64,000 nt of DNA from Spinacia oleracea (lineage: Eukaryota; Streptophyta; Magnoliopsida; Caryophyllales; Amaranthaceae). The DNA is taken from the NCBI RefSeq assembly GCF_020520425.1, contig NC_079488.1, forward strand, positions 90,253,285 to 90,317,284, written 5' to 3'. Below the pieces are notes generated by a model that worked only from the letters and a program-made list of their open reading frames with translations, did not search any database and was not told the DNA's origin. Each line of letters opens with the position of its first letter. Position 1 is the stretch's first letter. Shown here in pieces: positions 13,647 through 24,400 of this stretch. Both the position numbers and the translations under genes were made by a program.

Positions 13647-14052
13647 TTTTCCTTCTTTATTTCTCTCCTACTTCGCACAACTGAATTGGGGATTTTTAGA
13701 AGCCCTAATTTTGGAAATTGATTGTGGGGTTTTGAGTTTTATGAGGGAATTGGGAAGACCGGAAAAGATCGCGTACAGAAACAATATTCTTTTTTTCCAC
13801 GCAGAATGCACGCGACTATATTTTTGAGCGATTTCTTTCAATATTGTTTAAAAAATGTCAAATTTACAAAATGCGTCACTTTTTAACTTAATTCCCACCA
13901 TACCGTCCACGTCAGTATTAAAATCGGTTATTTTTTTTTAACGAAGCGGCACTAAACCGCAATCTCAGGTAGCGGTTGACTTAAGTAAACCGCTATGTAA
14001 GATAGCGGTTTATATATTCCAATCACTATTTATAAATGGTAAAAAAGAAATA

Positions 14053-14127
14053 AGCGCGTTAGGTAGGAGTTGAACCTATGACCTTCTGCTTAGGAAATAG
14101 GTGCTCTATCCACTGAGCTACAGATGC
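14053..14127 (-). pseudogene. tRNA-Arg(CCU)-like sequence, diverged
   Basis: The minus strand reads a tRNA body: A box TAGCTCAGTGGATAGAGC, anticodon loop TTTCCTAA (anticodon CCT), and B box AGGTTCAACTCCT. It resembles plant nuclear tRNA-Arg(CCU). The acceptor stem is broken by mismatches between GCATCTG and CTAACGC, and the anticodon stem is imperfect, so a functional tRNA is unlikely. The internal Pol III promoter boxes are largely intact. It could instead be the head of a tRNA-derived element. Confidence 0.8.
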
Positions 14128-14154
14128 TACTGTTGATAAGTTAAATTTGGAAAT

Positions 14155-14222
14155 GTCAAGTAGGGGTCGAACCTGCAACCTTCTACTTAGCTACACGCTC
14201 TATCCACTGAGCTACAGACGCA
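14155..14222 (-). pseudogene. second tRNA-Arg-like sequence, anticodon arm deleted
   Basis: The minus strand again shows TAGCTCAGTGGATAGAGC and a good B box GGTTCGACCCCT, but about six bases are missing around the anticodon. It is therefore a pseudogene. It lies about 28 bases upstream of the first copy in the same orientation. The two probably arose by duplication inside the element, because their flanks toward the low-coordinate side are also alike. Confidence 0.8.
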
Positions 14223-14378
14223 ATTGATGTCAATTAATTCACGTTAAAAATAATATACAATATGCAAACCGCCATCTGAGATAGCGGTTTTGTTTTATTA
14301 CATTGAACCGCCATCTGAGATGGCGGTTTGCTTTAAAACGAAACCGCTATCTCAGATGGCGGTTCAACGCTGAACCGG

Positions 14379-14419
<41 letters not shown>

Positions 14420-14589
14420 TTCTCTTTCTCCCTTGCTTACGTGGACGGTATGGTGGGAATTAACTTAGAAAGTAACGTATTTATGGAATTATTGGATCTT
14501 TATGCAATATTGAAGGAAATCGCTCTATTTTTTTATTTTATTTTTATTTTTCCACGCGGCTTATCAAACCAAGATTATTGGAGAGGATA

Positions 14590-15447
14590 CTGAGAGCAAC
14601 TTCAATAGATAAAAGAAGGATATGTAGAGCTGGCAATGGGTTGGGTTGGGTCGAAATCAGGTCGACCCATTTATAAACGGGTTGAGATTTTCCCAACCCA
14701 ACCCGACCTGTTTAATTAAACAGGTTGAAATTTTCAACCCAACCCAACCCAACTATAAACGGTTTGACCTGAAGTTGACCCGTTTAATTTTTTTTATCAC
14801 TTTTAAGTGTAAATTGACTTAACTATAGAATCGCGAGGTGATATCTTTGTGGCATATCTCATAGAAAAAAGTAATACTTTAATATGTATTTGACATGAAT
14901 CAAAATGTCAAATAATTATTCATTGTTGAAGGGAAAATGAGAAATAAAATATTTCAAATAAATTCTACAGATGTATATTACATACTTGCTTGAACTTAAA
15001 CGGGTTAAGCGGGTTGTTTTTGGGTTGAACATTTCAACCTGACCCAACCCATTTAATTAAACGGGTTGGGTTGGGTTGACCCATTTAATTAAACGGGTTG
15101 AAAATCTTGACCCAACCCTTTATTATTGGGTTGGGTTCGGGTTGGGTCAATTTTTGCCAACTCTAAGGATATGTATACGAAAAAAAATAAACACGTGAGC
15201 AGATAATCCACCATTGGTACAAAACTGACATAAGCAGCTGTTAAAACCTTGTAATTATTTTGGGCAGGTAGCTTAAAGAAGAGATAGCTTAAATTAATAA
15301 ATTGTTTAAATAAATATTATAGGGAGCTAAAGAGTACATTGTAGCCCACCAATGTGAAAATTTGTAACTTAAATCAATTGTAGCGAGAAATTTAATGTGG
15401 CAAATTTAGCCACAATACATTGTACTTCACCATTGGAGTTGCTCTAA
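14590..15447. mobile_element. outer MITE interrupted by a hAT element
   Basis: The left end TGAGAGCAACTTCAAT (14591 on) is the inverse of the right end ATTGGAGTTGCTCT (ending about 15446). Without the nested hAT the element is about 310 bp. A third ACCATTGG string lies internally near 15210. The target duplication is unclear, so the superfamily is not assigned. Confidence 0.55.
14625..15165. mobile_element. hAT-type nonautonomous element, 8-bp target duplication
   Basis: The left terminus is TAGAGCTGGCAA and the right terminus TTGCCAACTCTA, an inverted pair typical of plant hAT elements. The 8-base direct repeat AGGATATG flanks it exactly at 14617-14624 and 15166-15173, the size expected for hAT. 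Long subterminal arms are built of GGGTTGGG and CCCAACCC words on both sides, interrupted by TTTAATTAAACGGGTT. The element is 541 bp and has no coding capacity. Confidence 0.93.
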
Positions 15448-15808
15448 AAGCATTATTAATGGTGTGTGGTTGGGAAAATTTGCACTTGGGGAGTGCAAAA
15501 CCAAAAAAAACCCTTGGCACAGTGAGAAATGAATTTTTACTCATCAAATAGATCAATGGCTTAACATGTGTCATGGCAGTTTCGATTTAACCAATCAGAT
15601 TTTTGTTTTCAAATTATATGACGTTAATATTTAAACGGCTATTTTTAGTCTTTTCTGATTAATTAAAAAAAAAATACCATTGGTCATATTTTTCCGAGAT
15701 CTATAAATTGACATCCATTTACATATATTTTGACAAAAAAAAAAAATATTTCTCTCTCTAATTTCGCATATCAGTTTTACTATTATTGTTTTTCAATTTA
15801 AATTTTCC

Positions 15809-15809
<1 letters not shown>

Positions 15810-15883
<74 letters not shown>
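15810..15883. repeat. (TTA)n microsatellite
   Basis: About 24 uninterrupted ATT/TTA triplets. It is expected to be length-variable between individuals. Confidence 0.97.
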
Positions 15884-15929
15884 AATCAAATGCTAAAAAA
15901 GTCAAATATTTTACAAATAATTAGTGGGA

Positions 15930-18240
15930 AGCCGAGATACAATCTGGCCCCACCTCCTCTGGCTATAGCAAAGTCTATCCTAGTGAAAATATGAGCAGCA
16001 GCACGAGCCCCAATGTCATGAGTCCTAGAAAACTTTTGAATCCACTTCAGCAACGCAACAACATCCTTATCCAGCTCCCCTAAGAAGAGAAAAATAACGG
16101 AACAAAGCCATAATCAATGGCCCTGCAACGTGCTTCATACTTGACCCGCTTCCAAATAGCCGCATCAGTCACAACCCGACATGGGACAAAGCCAGACAAC
16201 CCAGATTGTGTCAAATAAGAAGATCATGTCAAGTCAACACACACATCACAGCCCCGATCCCAAGAGTAAAGCAACACGTCTGCTGGTCGGAGAGCTCCAT
16301 CGTTCTCTCCAAATAGACCAATATCAACCTCTTTCCGCGCAGGAATCCCAGACCGATAACAAACTTCAACAAGGGTATCCCGAACCACTTTATACCTATG
16401 TTTAATACCCACGATGCCAACACGTGACACCGCATGATCAACAAACCCGGAAAGACCCTGGAGCAAGCAGAACATGTCGTCGTAATAGAGAACAAAGGAA
16501 CCCTCAACCGGTAACACAACACACATGGGTAAGCCTTAGAATTCATCGTCTGTCCCAAACCTGATATGGGGACCACACGAAGCCAAGAAGAGGTGTGATC
16601 TCCTTCTGCGATTTCAACAACGCCGATTGTCGAGGAGATAACGAGAAGGTGGATTATGCAGATGCAGTAACATTTGTGAAATATATATCTGTCAATTGCT
16701 TCATGAGTTTAGGGGCAGCAACCTCACTAGGGTTACGCAGAATGTCATACTCCACCATTCTATTAAATAGACTCAACGCATCTTCAAATGCTCGACCAGG
16801 ACCAACAATATCAACATGTCGTATAAGCTTTGTCTGCAAACCAAAAGACTACAATCGAGAAGCAATAAAAGCATAATGACGAACACCACCTGCGGAATAA
16901 ACACCAAGCCCGCCAAAAGAAAAAGGTAAGGTGGCAAGTCGCCACTGCTAATCGCCAAAGCCAGGCCCCGAAGCAGTAACAATACGCTCCAAGGAAGATC
17001 GAAGAGCCTCATCGAAAGTGCATTGAGCCGCCTCAAAAATATTAGGAGGACAAGTACGCAAAGAAAAGTAGAGTTTAGAAACTCCAGTGCATGCCCTAAA
17101 TAACAATACCTCACACTGAGGATCATCAAACTGAGCAACCTTATCCATAAGCCCAATGGTCTGGGTCACTCTCTACATCACAAGCTCACCACTAAAAACT
17201 GGATTGGAACTAGCGGGACCACCAAGCAACTTAACACCATGCAGAGGACAAGCAATATCAGGGGGAAAGACTCCCACAAGCCTTCTTCGAGGGTCTTCTG
17301 TAGGCCAGAAAACCTCAGTCTTCCATAATCAACTGCAGAACCTTTCCCACCGCTAAGGTGTCACCAATAATAGTGTCATCATCCAAATACCATGCCTGAA
17401 GACATACATCAAAAGCGTCCCTGGTTTTACAAACTGGGGGTTGTAAAACCAAAGAAAAATGCAGAGGACCAAGGGGATCACCCTGCTGCACCCCCTGAGA
17501 CGACCATAATTTGTGCTCCCTATAATACAATCTGGATGGAGTAGAGTAGCAGAATTCAACCCATCGCGAAATACCCGGACAACGAAGGCGAACTTCACGT
17601 AACATGGCTGCTCGATCAACTAAATTGAAGGAATTTTGAAAATCCACCAACAACATTGAAAGACCCACATCTGAACTCCGATCTTCAATCAACTGGTTCA
17701 CAGCGTGAAGAATTGCTTCACCACACGCGGATACCCCGACACCATCAAAATAACTCCCCAAAGATGGACCAACCATAATAGCACCAACCTTCGAAACCAG
17801 ACGTCGCCAAACAGTACCCACAGGAATAGGACGGATACCACCACCGGGCTTGACAAGTGATGTGAGGGGAACACTAGCAATATACTCTCCCAAACCCATA
17901 GGACATTTTCCAGCTAGAAAGAGATTAACCACCCCAAAAATGGAGTCAGCTAACTCATCAGAAACAGCCACAACAGCACCACTCAAGCAATGCATAAGTG
18001 TTGAGCTCGCAAACCGTCCCTCCCACAAGATGTGCCACGTGGAAAACTAATGATGCGGTCCAAAATAACAGCAGAAGTAGCGATGAGATGATGGTGATCA
18101 ACAGGAATATCAGGCAAAGACGGAGCTGGAGAAGAAGGGTGTTTTGACTGTAAATCCGCAAGAGTGGCCTCATTATAAGGCGCAACGCCAGAAGAAAAAA
18201 AAACGCGGACTGCGGCAGTGTAATGACCATCACAAATCTT
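15930..18240 (-). pseudogene. Reverse-transcriptase-like (non-LTR type) pseudogene
   Basis: Minus-strand pieces in several frames follow one another: ICDGHYTAAVRVF near 18230, then the longest open piece 18028-17315 with VKPGGGIRPIPVGTVWRRL, the palm motif LLVDFQNSFNLVDR, GVQQGDPLGPLHFSLVL and the catalytic box AWYLDDDTI. After that come 17169-16948 (DPQCEVLLFRACTG, SLERIVTASGPGFGD), 16839-16654 and 16526-16224 (RPADVLLYSWDRGCDVCVDLT). The order matches an RT family common as single-ORF annotations in plants that resembles LINE RTs. Frameshifts and stops break it at least four times. No endonuclease or RNase H was identified. It abuts a Copia fragment at about 18240 on the same strand. The exact 3' end near 15930 is uncertain. 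Confidence 0.85.
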
Positions 18241-19523
18241 CCTACGAACTGCTTGATATTACGCTATGCCAAGTCAAGATCCTAATCAGCATCCATCAAA
18301 GTAAATCAAGATACAGTCTCTAAAATAAATAAACCACCGGACAAATATCCCTTCCCAACAAACTCCCCATTACGAGATAAAACAAGTTTATCACCCTCAA
18401 AAACAAGTTTCACACCAACTTTGTTAAGGAGAGCAGCAGGAATTAAGTTCCTGAGAAGAGAAGGGACCATACAATACATTTTGCAAAGATAAAGATTTTC
18501 CAGAATTCAGCTTTAGGAGAATTTTTCCTTTGCCACGCACCTCAGAACTGCTTGAATTTCCCATAAACACATGTTCACCTCCCGTAGCTTCTTTGAATTC
18601 TGCAAACAGTTCCTTATCTGAACAGAAGTGCTTAGTTGCACCTGTATCAACAATCCATTCAGATTTATTATCAACTAAATTAATTTCCAAAATTACAGCA
18701 GCAATAATTTCATTAGTATCTTCAGCAATATGAGTTTGATTCTTGGTTTGATCCGATTTCTGGCCATTGCTTGGAACATCCTTGCGGTTGTAGCATTGCC
18801 AAACCTTATGGCCTGACTTACCACAAACATAACAGCCACCATATCCTTTCTATGACTTCCCATTTTCTTGAAGTCTTCACATTTCTTGCCTTAAACACCA
18901 AGTTGTTCGGTATTCTAATTCTTCTTCTTGAAATTTACAAAATTCTTGTTTTGTTTATTAAACCTGTCATATTTTGGGAAAGAAGATTCCATAGTGTTAG
19001 ATTTAACAGAAAGTTCATAAGGAGAAGAATCCTTATCCTTCAATCGGTTGGCTTCTTCGATCTTCATGTGGCTGACCAATTCTTCAAGTGACATATCTTT
19101 CTTCTTGTGCTTAAGATGATTGCGGTAATTGGACCATGAATCAGGAAGCTTCTCGATCAGAACATTGGCTTGCAACACCTCACACATCTTCATACCTTCT
19201 GCCAGAATATCATCAACCAAATTTCCGTACTCATGGACTTGATCCATGATTGGCTTGTCATCAACGATCTTGAACTGTAGCCACTTTCCCGTAGCATACT
19301 TCTTCTTGCCAGCATCATCTGTACCATATTTCTTTTCCAAGGTCTCCCAAACAGATTTAGCAGATTCGTTATTGATGAAAAGATCAAAAAGAGAGTTACC
19401 CATATGACTGAGAAGGTGACCTCTAACGAACTTGTTGTGCTTCTCATATTTGGCGACCTGTTCATCAACATTTGGTGTGGCAGGGGAAGCATCATATGTC
19501 TCGGTGAGAGGACGTGAGGACAA
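18241..19523 (-). pseudogene. Copia gag-protease fragment, copy 2
   Basis: The gag frame 19523-18915 (202 codons) contains VRGHLLSHMGNSLFDLFI, VWETLEKKYG and EEANRLKDKDSSPYEL, typical of the UBN2/gag region of Ty1/copia. After a frameshift and stops, the zinc knuckle CYVCGKSGHKVWQC (CX2CX4HX4C) lies at about 18830-18790. The protease start WIVDTGATKHFCSD follows in 18690-18424, with catalytic Asp in DTG. Homology continues to about 18241 (KVGVKLVFEGDKLVLSRNG and following), then stops at the RT-like block. Integrase, RT and RNase H of Copia are missing. The element cannot make a complete polyprotein. Confidence 0.9.
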
Positions 19524-20445
19524 TCTTGAACAAGAACGCAGTCAACCTCCAACTGCTAAAAAAAAAATCAGTAATTTTTTAGCCCATTGTTTGTAGCTGA
19601 TGAGTGATGAATCCATAATCAGATTTCACAGTAGGAAATTTTGCTTCTAAATTATAGGAAATAAGACTGTAAAATCCGAAAATGATAAGGAATGTGGGAC
19701 GAATATTTGATGTGTACAAAGCTGCGACGTGTTATAAAACACTGTCTTAGAAGCAAAATTCACCCCGACAACGGTGCAATCGAAATAGGCGTTGCCCCCC
19801 AAGTTTTTACACAACAATTCGTTTTAATGTGCACTCAAATAAAATGAACTTAGGAACTCATAATATGCTCAGAATAACATGATTGGAAAACAGAGAGGAG
19901 AAGGAGAATGAGAATGTTGTCGGTGTATTCAAATGAGCTACCAAAACCGGTTTATAAAAAGGCAGCATCATTTGTAACCGAAATCAGAAATCAATTCCAT
20001 AATTCAAAACATTTGTAACTGAAAATCAGAAGTTTAATTTTGCAATCAAAACGGAAACGAGAATCAAGGAACCGTTTTCGTAAATCAAGCGACAATTATG
20101 AAGTGGACTTTGTAACTGATATTCTCATAAATGTTGGACTATCCGTTACAACTTGGCCCAAAAAGGTGATGGCCCCACCACACAGCGCACGTGCCACGAA
20201 CTCAAACCAAACGGCGGCGGCGACGCACGTGGGAATGCCTCCTTCTAGTCCATTTCAAACATAATAAAGCTTACTACTTTATTTAAACTAAAGAAAACAT
20301 CATTTTCCCCTCAATGTGGGACAACCACATTAATATTAAATAGTAGGCTTCAAAGCCATCCTTTTGCATTTCTACTAATGTGGGACAAACCCATTTTAAT
20401 AAAATGTTGGAGTTTAAAAACTAACTCTTTGCATGATATCCAACA
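19524..20445 (-). mobile_element. Copia copy 2 leader and probable 5' LTR
   Basis: The sequence upstream of gag resembles the corresponding part of copy 1 (for example AAGCAAAATTCACCCC near 19755). The minus strand begins TGTTGGATATCATGC at 20445, a plausible LTR start with TG. The repeated TGTGGGACAA word at 20312-20400 lies in the U3-like part. No canonical tRNA-Met primer-binding site was found, so the LTR end is not fixed. Confidence 0.6.
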
Positions 20446-20714
20446 ATGCTGTAATGCATGACCTATTGTTGTAGATTTCTTATTATTTTCCTATGAAAGT
20501 GTCTTTTCAACCTTTCCTAGAAGGTGGGGAGAGATTGTTTGAGGCCTTTGCTGGGTTGTGGTGTTTGCGTGTTCTCCTTTTGGTTAATAATATTTCCCTT
20601 TATTTGCCAGAAAAAGTAGATTGCATAGTTGTTTGCCCCAATTAAAGCTTTTTTAAATGATTTTTTTTGAATGCGTTCAGGGTTAAACAATTGTGCCACA
20701 CTAAATTTAGCACT

Positions 20715-20890
20715 AATTTTTTTTTTTTTGGTAAGGAAGTGTAGATTGATGTATTGCAAAAACGAACCATTTACAACCTAGTCATAACCAAAGGGTCTAC
20801 AAGCCTCCAACCCAAAGGAAGACAAAACTAATAGAGACAATATAAAGTCTTCTACCACCAATAGAAGCTCAAAAGGAGCACTAGATTGTT
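20715..20890 (-). mobile_element. possible LINE 3' tail
   Basis: On the minus strand a 3'-UTR-like sequence ends CTACACTTCCTTACC followed by a poly-A run of about 13. This is how truncated plant L1 copies often end. There is no coding part, so the call is weak. Confidence 0.35.
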
Positions 20891-21313
20891 CTTATTGGCA
20901 TTATTCTTAATTGTTACACATATTTACGCCCATCATTATTCATCCATGAAAATGATTTAGGTTGGAGTTTCTTTATCTCCCTAATTTTTCCATAAAATAC
21001 TATCCATAACTATTAAGATTAAAAGTTTGAAAGTGGAGTAGTTTTTACCATAAATCATAGTTACATAAATTTCCATATGCAAGTATTTTTGAAGTAACAT
21101 AACATAACATAAATTTCAACATCAACAAGGCAGATATTATGAAACAATAAAACTACCACATGATGTCATTCTCATAGAGTCACTTGTGCCATCTGGTCTC
21201 ATACATATTTGTACTTTTGTGCCTGCGCCCCCTTCACCACCACACCACAACACCACATCAAAAAAACCTCCATCTCTCTTCTTCTTCCTCCTCCTCAGCT
21301 CCTCTGCAAAATC

Positions 21314-21321
21314 TAGGGTTT
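21314..21321 (-). promoter_or_regulatory. telo-box in SAPS gene 5' UTR
   Basis: The inverse of AAACCCTA (TAGGGTTT) lies about 170 bases upstream of the SAPS start codon inside a CT-rich 5' leader. Telo-boxes are common near transcription starts of housekeeping plant genes. Confidence 0.55.
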
Positions 21322-21492
21322 TTCACTTTCTCTCTCCTTCCATCTCGATCGCCTTTGTCTTCATCTCTTACCTTTTCCTCTTTCAATTGAAGTAATAAAT
21401 CGGGGTTTCAGTAGATCTGTCCGCCATTTCTTCGCAGCTCGAAGCTTCGCGCTTTTTTTCTCCCACTCTCTCCTCCCTGCTGACTCCTCGCC

Positions 21493-24400
21493 ATGTTTTG
21501 GAAGCTCACTGCCTTGTCTGCTTCGTCGCCTGTAAGTTCCCCAACTTTGCTTTCTAATTTTGAATCCAGGTTTTGTTTTTGATTTTTTAATGAAATTTAT
21601 TAGTATTCAGCTGAATGGTTGAAGATTTTGTCCAATTTTTGATCTGTTAGGTACAGTTTGTGAATTAGCTCTAATTATTTAATCAGCATGTGGTTATGCT
21701 GTATTTGATTATTTAGATAATTTAAAATTTCAAGTTTCAATTATTGGTTGGATGATTGGTGAAGTTGAAGGAAGGGGAGGATGGGTATAGACCGGAGGAT
21801 TCGAGTTTCGTAAAGCTATACTTGCTTTTGTGGGATTTATAGTCAGTGATGAATTAGCATGATTTTGAATAGGATGGGTTAAATCCTCTACATTACTATT
21901 GGCTAAACTCCCTGATATGATATATGATACTTGTGTTTACCGAATCAGACCTATCTGGCCAAGTTATTCAGAGGATTTGATCGTTTGAGACATGTTGGCA
22001 TCTGTGTTGGGTTAAGTGAGGAAGTTGATGGATAACTCTCACATCATATTGCTCGTATATTTGTGGTTTTGAAATGAATGTTCAGAATAGCGTGTTGCTA
22101 CTAAGGAAAGTATTTGACTGAATACTTGCTATATTTGTTTTGGTTTTTAGAGGCAAAACTAATTGACTTTACTCATTTTTGAGGATTTAGCGAGGTAAGG
22201 CTCAGTAAAACTTCCTTCATGTATGGTCATTAATTATTGCCTTTCGAAGATGGCAATAGTTAACACTGTGCATTTTTGTCAGTCCAAAGCCTTTCTATGT
22301 GCGAACAAAGTGTTCCAGAATGCTAAAAATACATGGGAAATTTTCATGTTTGTACTTTTCCTCTCCCTTTTCAGCCTTTATGGTTTATCTTTTGGGTCTT
22401 TCAAAGATGGGGTTGCGTTAAACACAATATCTGGTCAGTTGAAAAGGTCCAAATATACAGCGTACATCATTAAATTAATGTAAAAGAATGAGGATGAGTG
22501 TTTTATTTCTAGAAGGAGATAGTATATTCATCTTTTTCTTTTTAGCAAGGTTTTGGAAGAAACCATTGCTGTGTGAGTTTATTGAAATATTGTGATTATT
22601 TTGTTGTGTAGAAAAGTATAGTTAATATTGATAAGTATACAAATTACTCTGGATTCCAGGAAATTATTTGAGAATTTCCTTGTTTAAGATGTCAGGGATA
22701 GGAGTGGAGAGGGGGATGATGGAACTTTTCTCTTGTGCCGGAATCAATTATTTGACCTGAAGTGGAAGTAGGCTGTTTTTTTCCGTCATTTGGTGTCTGA
22801 AAATTTATTAAGTAACTCTCTTTTGACTGTAACATCTCTGAAATCTCTCATTACTCTTTCTTTTCATAGTTGTTAGATTAGGTGATGGGTAACTTGTATT
22901 GTTTTGGGACAATTCTGATAAGATTTGTACCTTTCTCAAATTTTTGATAGTCTTTATTATCTCAAGGAGCATGCCTATTTTGTCCTTTTCAGAAGTGGAA
23001 CTTCCATCTAGATGTTAGATATCCTAGGGTTTTGTTCCTCTGTAAATATAGCATAGTTCGGGGGATAGATGTACTGCATTTTCCTTTGATTTCTACCGAC
23101 ACAACCTCTCAACATCACTGTTTCATTTCAAGTTGAAAGCTACCCCCTCCGTTCTTATTGATAGTTTCCATTTTCCCTCAAATATTTGTTCCTAATTAAA
23201 GTTCTCATTCGAGTTAGTCCTCATTATAAAAAACATTAACGTAAGTCCCCATTGTGTTCAACAGTTCATCTTATTATTTTCAGACAAAATAAGTTCACAA
23301 AATAAGTTTTTCTAGAGTGGAACTAAGTTCACTAGTTCAGATAATAAAGTTTGGGGAAAATAAGTCGAATAACACAGAGCCTAACCTATTAAGTTCTTTT
23401 TTTTAAAAAAATTCAATTTTAATCAACAAATCCCCATTTTCTCTCACTGCATAATGATGATAAAAAAGCTATACCACTATCTTCTTTTTCTATTCATCTT
23501 TAATCATCAAAACCCCACAACAACTGATTTCCTATATGTGTGTTTGGTATGCCTGTAGAAATGAAAACGTTAAATAAGGACGAAGAGAGTACATATAAAA
23601 GAATCATGTTTGGTGTCAATAATCCTTGAAATGGTGAAAGGTTTTGTTTGGGAAAAATTTAGGGTTAACTGAATGTCCACAATTTTTTATGAACTGTAGA
23701 ATTGGAGATAAATCATTTTTTTATCGATGTGTGTGTCACTGTCAAATGGTATGTGATTTGATTCGAAATGGGGCTAGGAGCGTGGAATGCTACCTACCAT
23801 GGACTAATATAGATGTGTGTGTGTGTGTGTATAACAAACCATGCAAAAGGAGTTTCATTTCTCTCGTCAAACCTTTTTTGTCTCCATCGTCTCGTGCCAT
23901 TTAATTATTGTTTTAAATTAAAAATTATTATTGATGCTCTACAGTTGGGTTACCCACTATGTCTTGTTGTGCAGTAGAGAAGTCCTTTTTCTTGGTTTCC
24001 CTTCGACGTTAAACTTACAGGGCGCTCTTTTTTGTTACTTTTACTAGGATGGATAGTGACTCCTTCCGTATAAAAATCTCTCATCTGGACGCAGTTGTTT
24101 TGTTATCATAAATATGCCATTCTGAAATATAAGTCGTATCTTTTTATAAAAAACTTAGAAGTTACTCCAGTAATGGTATTCTGTTATATTGTTAAGAGAA
24201 ATACTAATTCAGTTGTCTTGGTTATTTGTGGCGGTGTGGGGTCAGTGATATGTAGGGAGTAAATTTGAATCATAGTTGCCTAAATGTATTTGAAATTTAT
24301 TTTTTCACTTACAACATAAGGTTGCTGATGCCCTGACCCTTACTTTCTTTTGTAAGGTTGATGCAATATTAGACAAAGACAACTTCACTTTGGAAGAGCT

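Larger units (their letters stand above)
13954..14365. repeat. five copies of an AACCGC...GCGGTT palindrome
   Basis: Copies are at 13954-13977, 13987-14011, 14266-14290, 14305-14329 and 14341-14365. Each is about 25 bases: AACCGC, then an ATCT-type arm, a one-base centre, the AGAT-type arm and GCGGTT. The copy at 14305 is an almost perfect palindrome. The first two and last three copies bracket the tRNA-like pair. Each could form a hairpin in single-stranded DNA or RNA. Confidence 0.9.
13792..14557. mobile_element. Nonautonomous TIR element carrying two tRNA-Arg-like sequences and palindromic repeats
   Basis: The inner left arm (13826-13912) and right arm (14439-14526) are imperfect inverted repeats of about 88 bases. 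The outer parts share GAGCGATTTC with its inverse, and the inner parts share AATTCCCACCATACCGTCCA with its inverse. An 11-base direct repeat TTTTTCCACGC flanks the block at 13792-13802 and 14547-14557 and may be the target duplication, though it does not abut the arms exactly. The interior holds five AACCGC/GCGGTT palindromes, two tRNA-like sequences and a 38-base poly-A tract (14379-14416). Arm length and possible duplication size fit a Mutator-like MITE. No transposase is present. Confidence 0.8.

Noticed and set aside
13458..13827. Plus-strand frames over UBL5
   Set aside because: They are antisense shadows of the conserved UBL5 coding sequence.
14053..14222. Two functional tRNA-Arg genes
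   Set aside because: The first has a mismatched acceptor stem and the second lacks part of the anticodon arm, so both are called tRNA-like pseudogenes.
15810..15883. Possible CRISPR-like or regulatory triplet array
   Set aside because: It is a simple (TTA)n microsatellite in plant nuclear DNA. No spacers exist.
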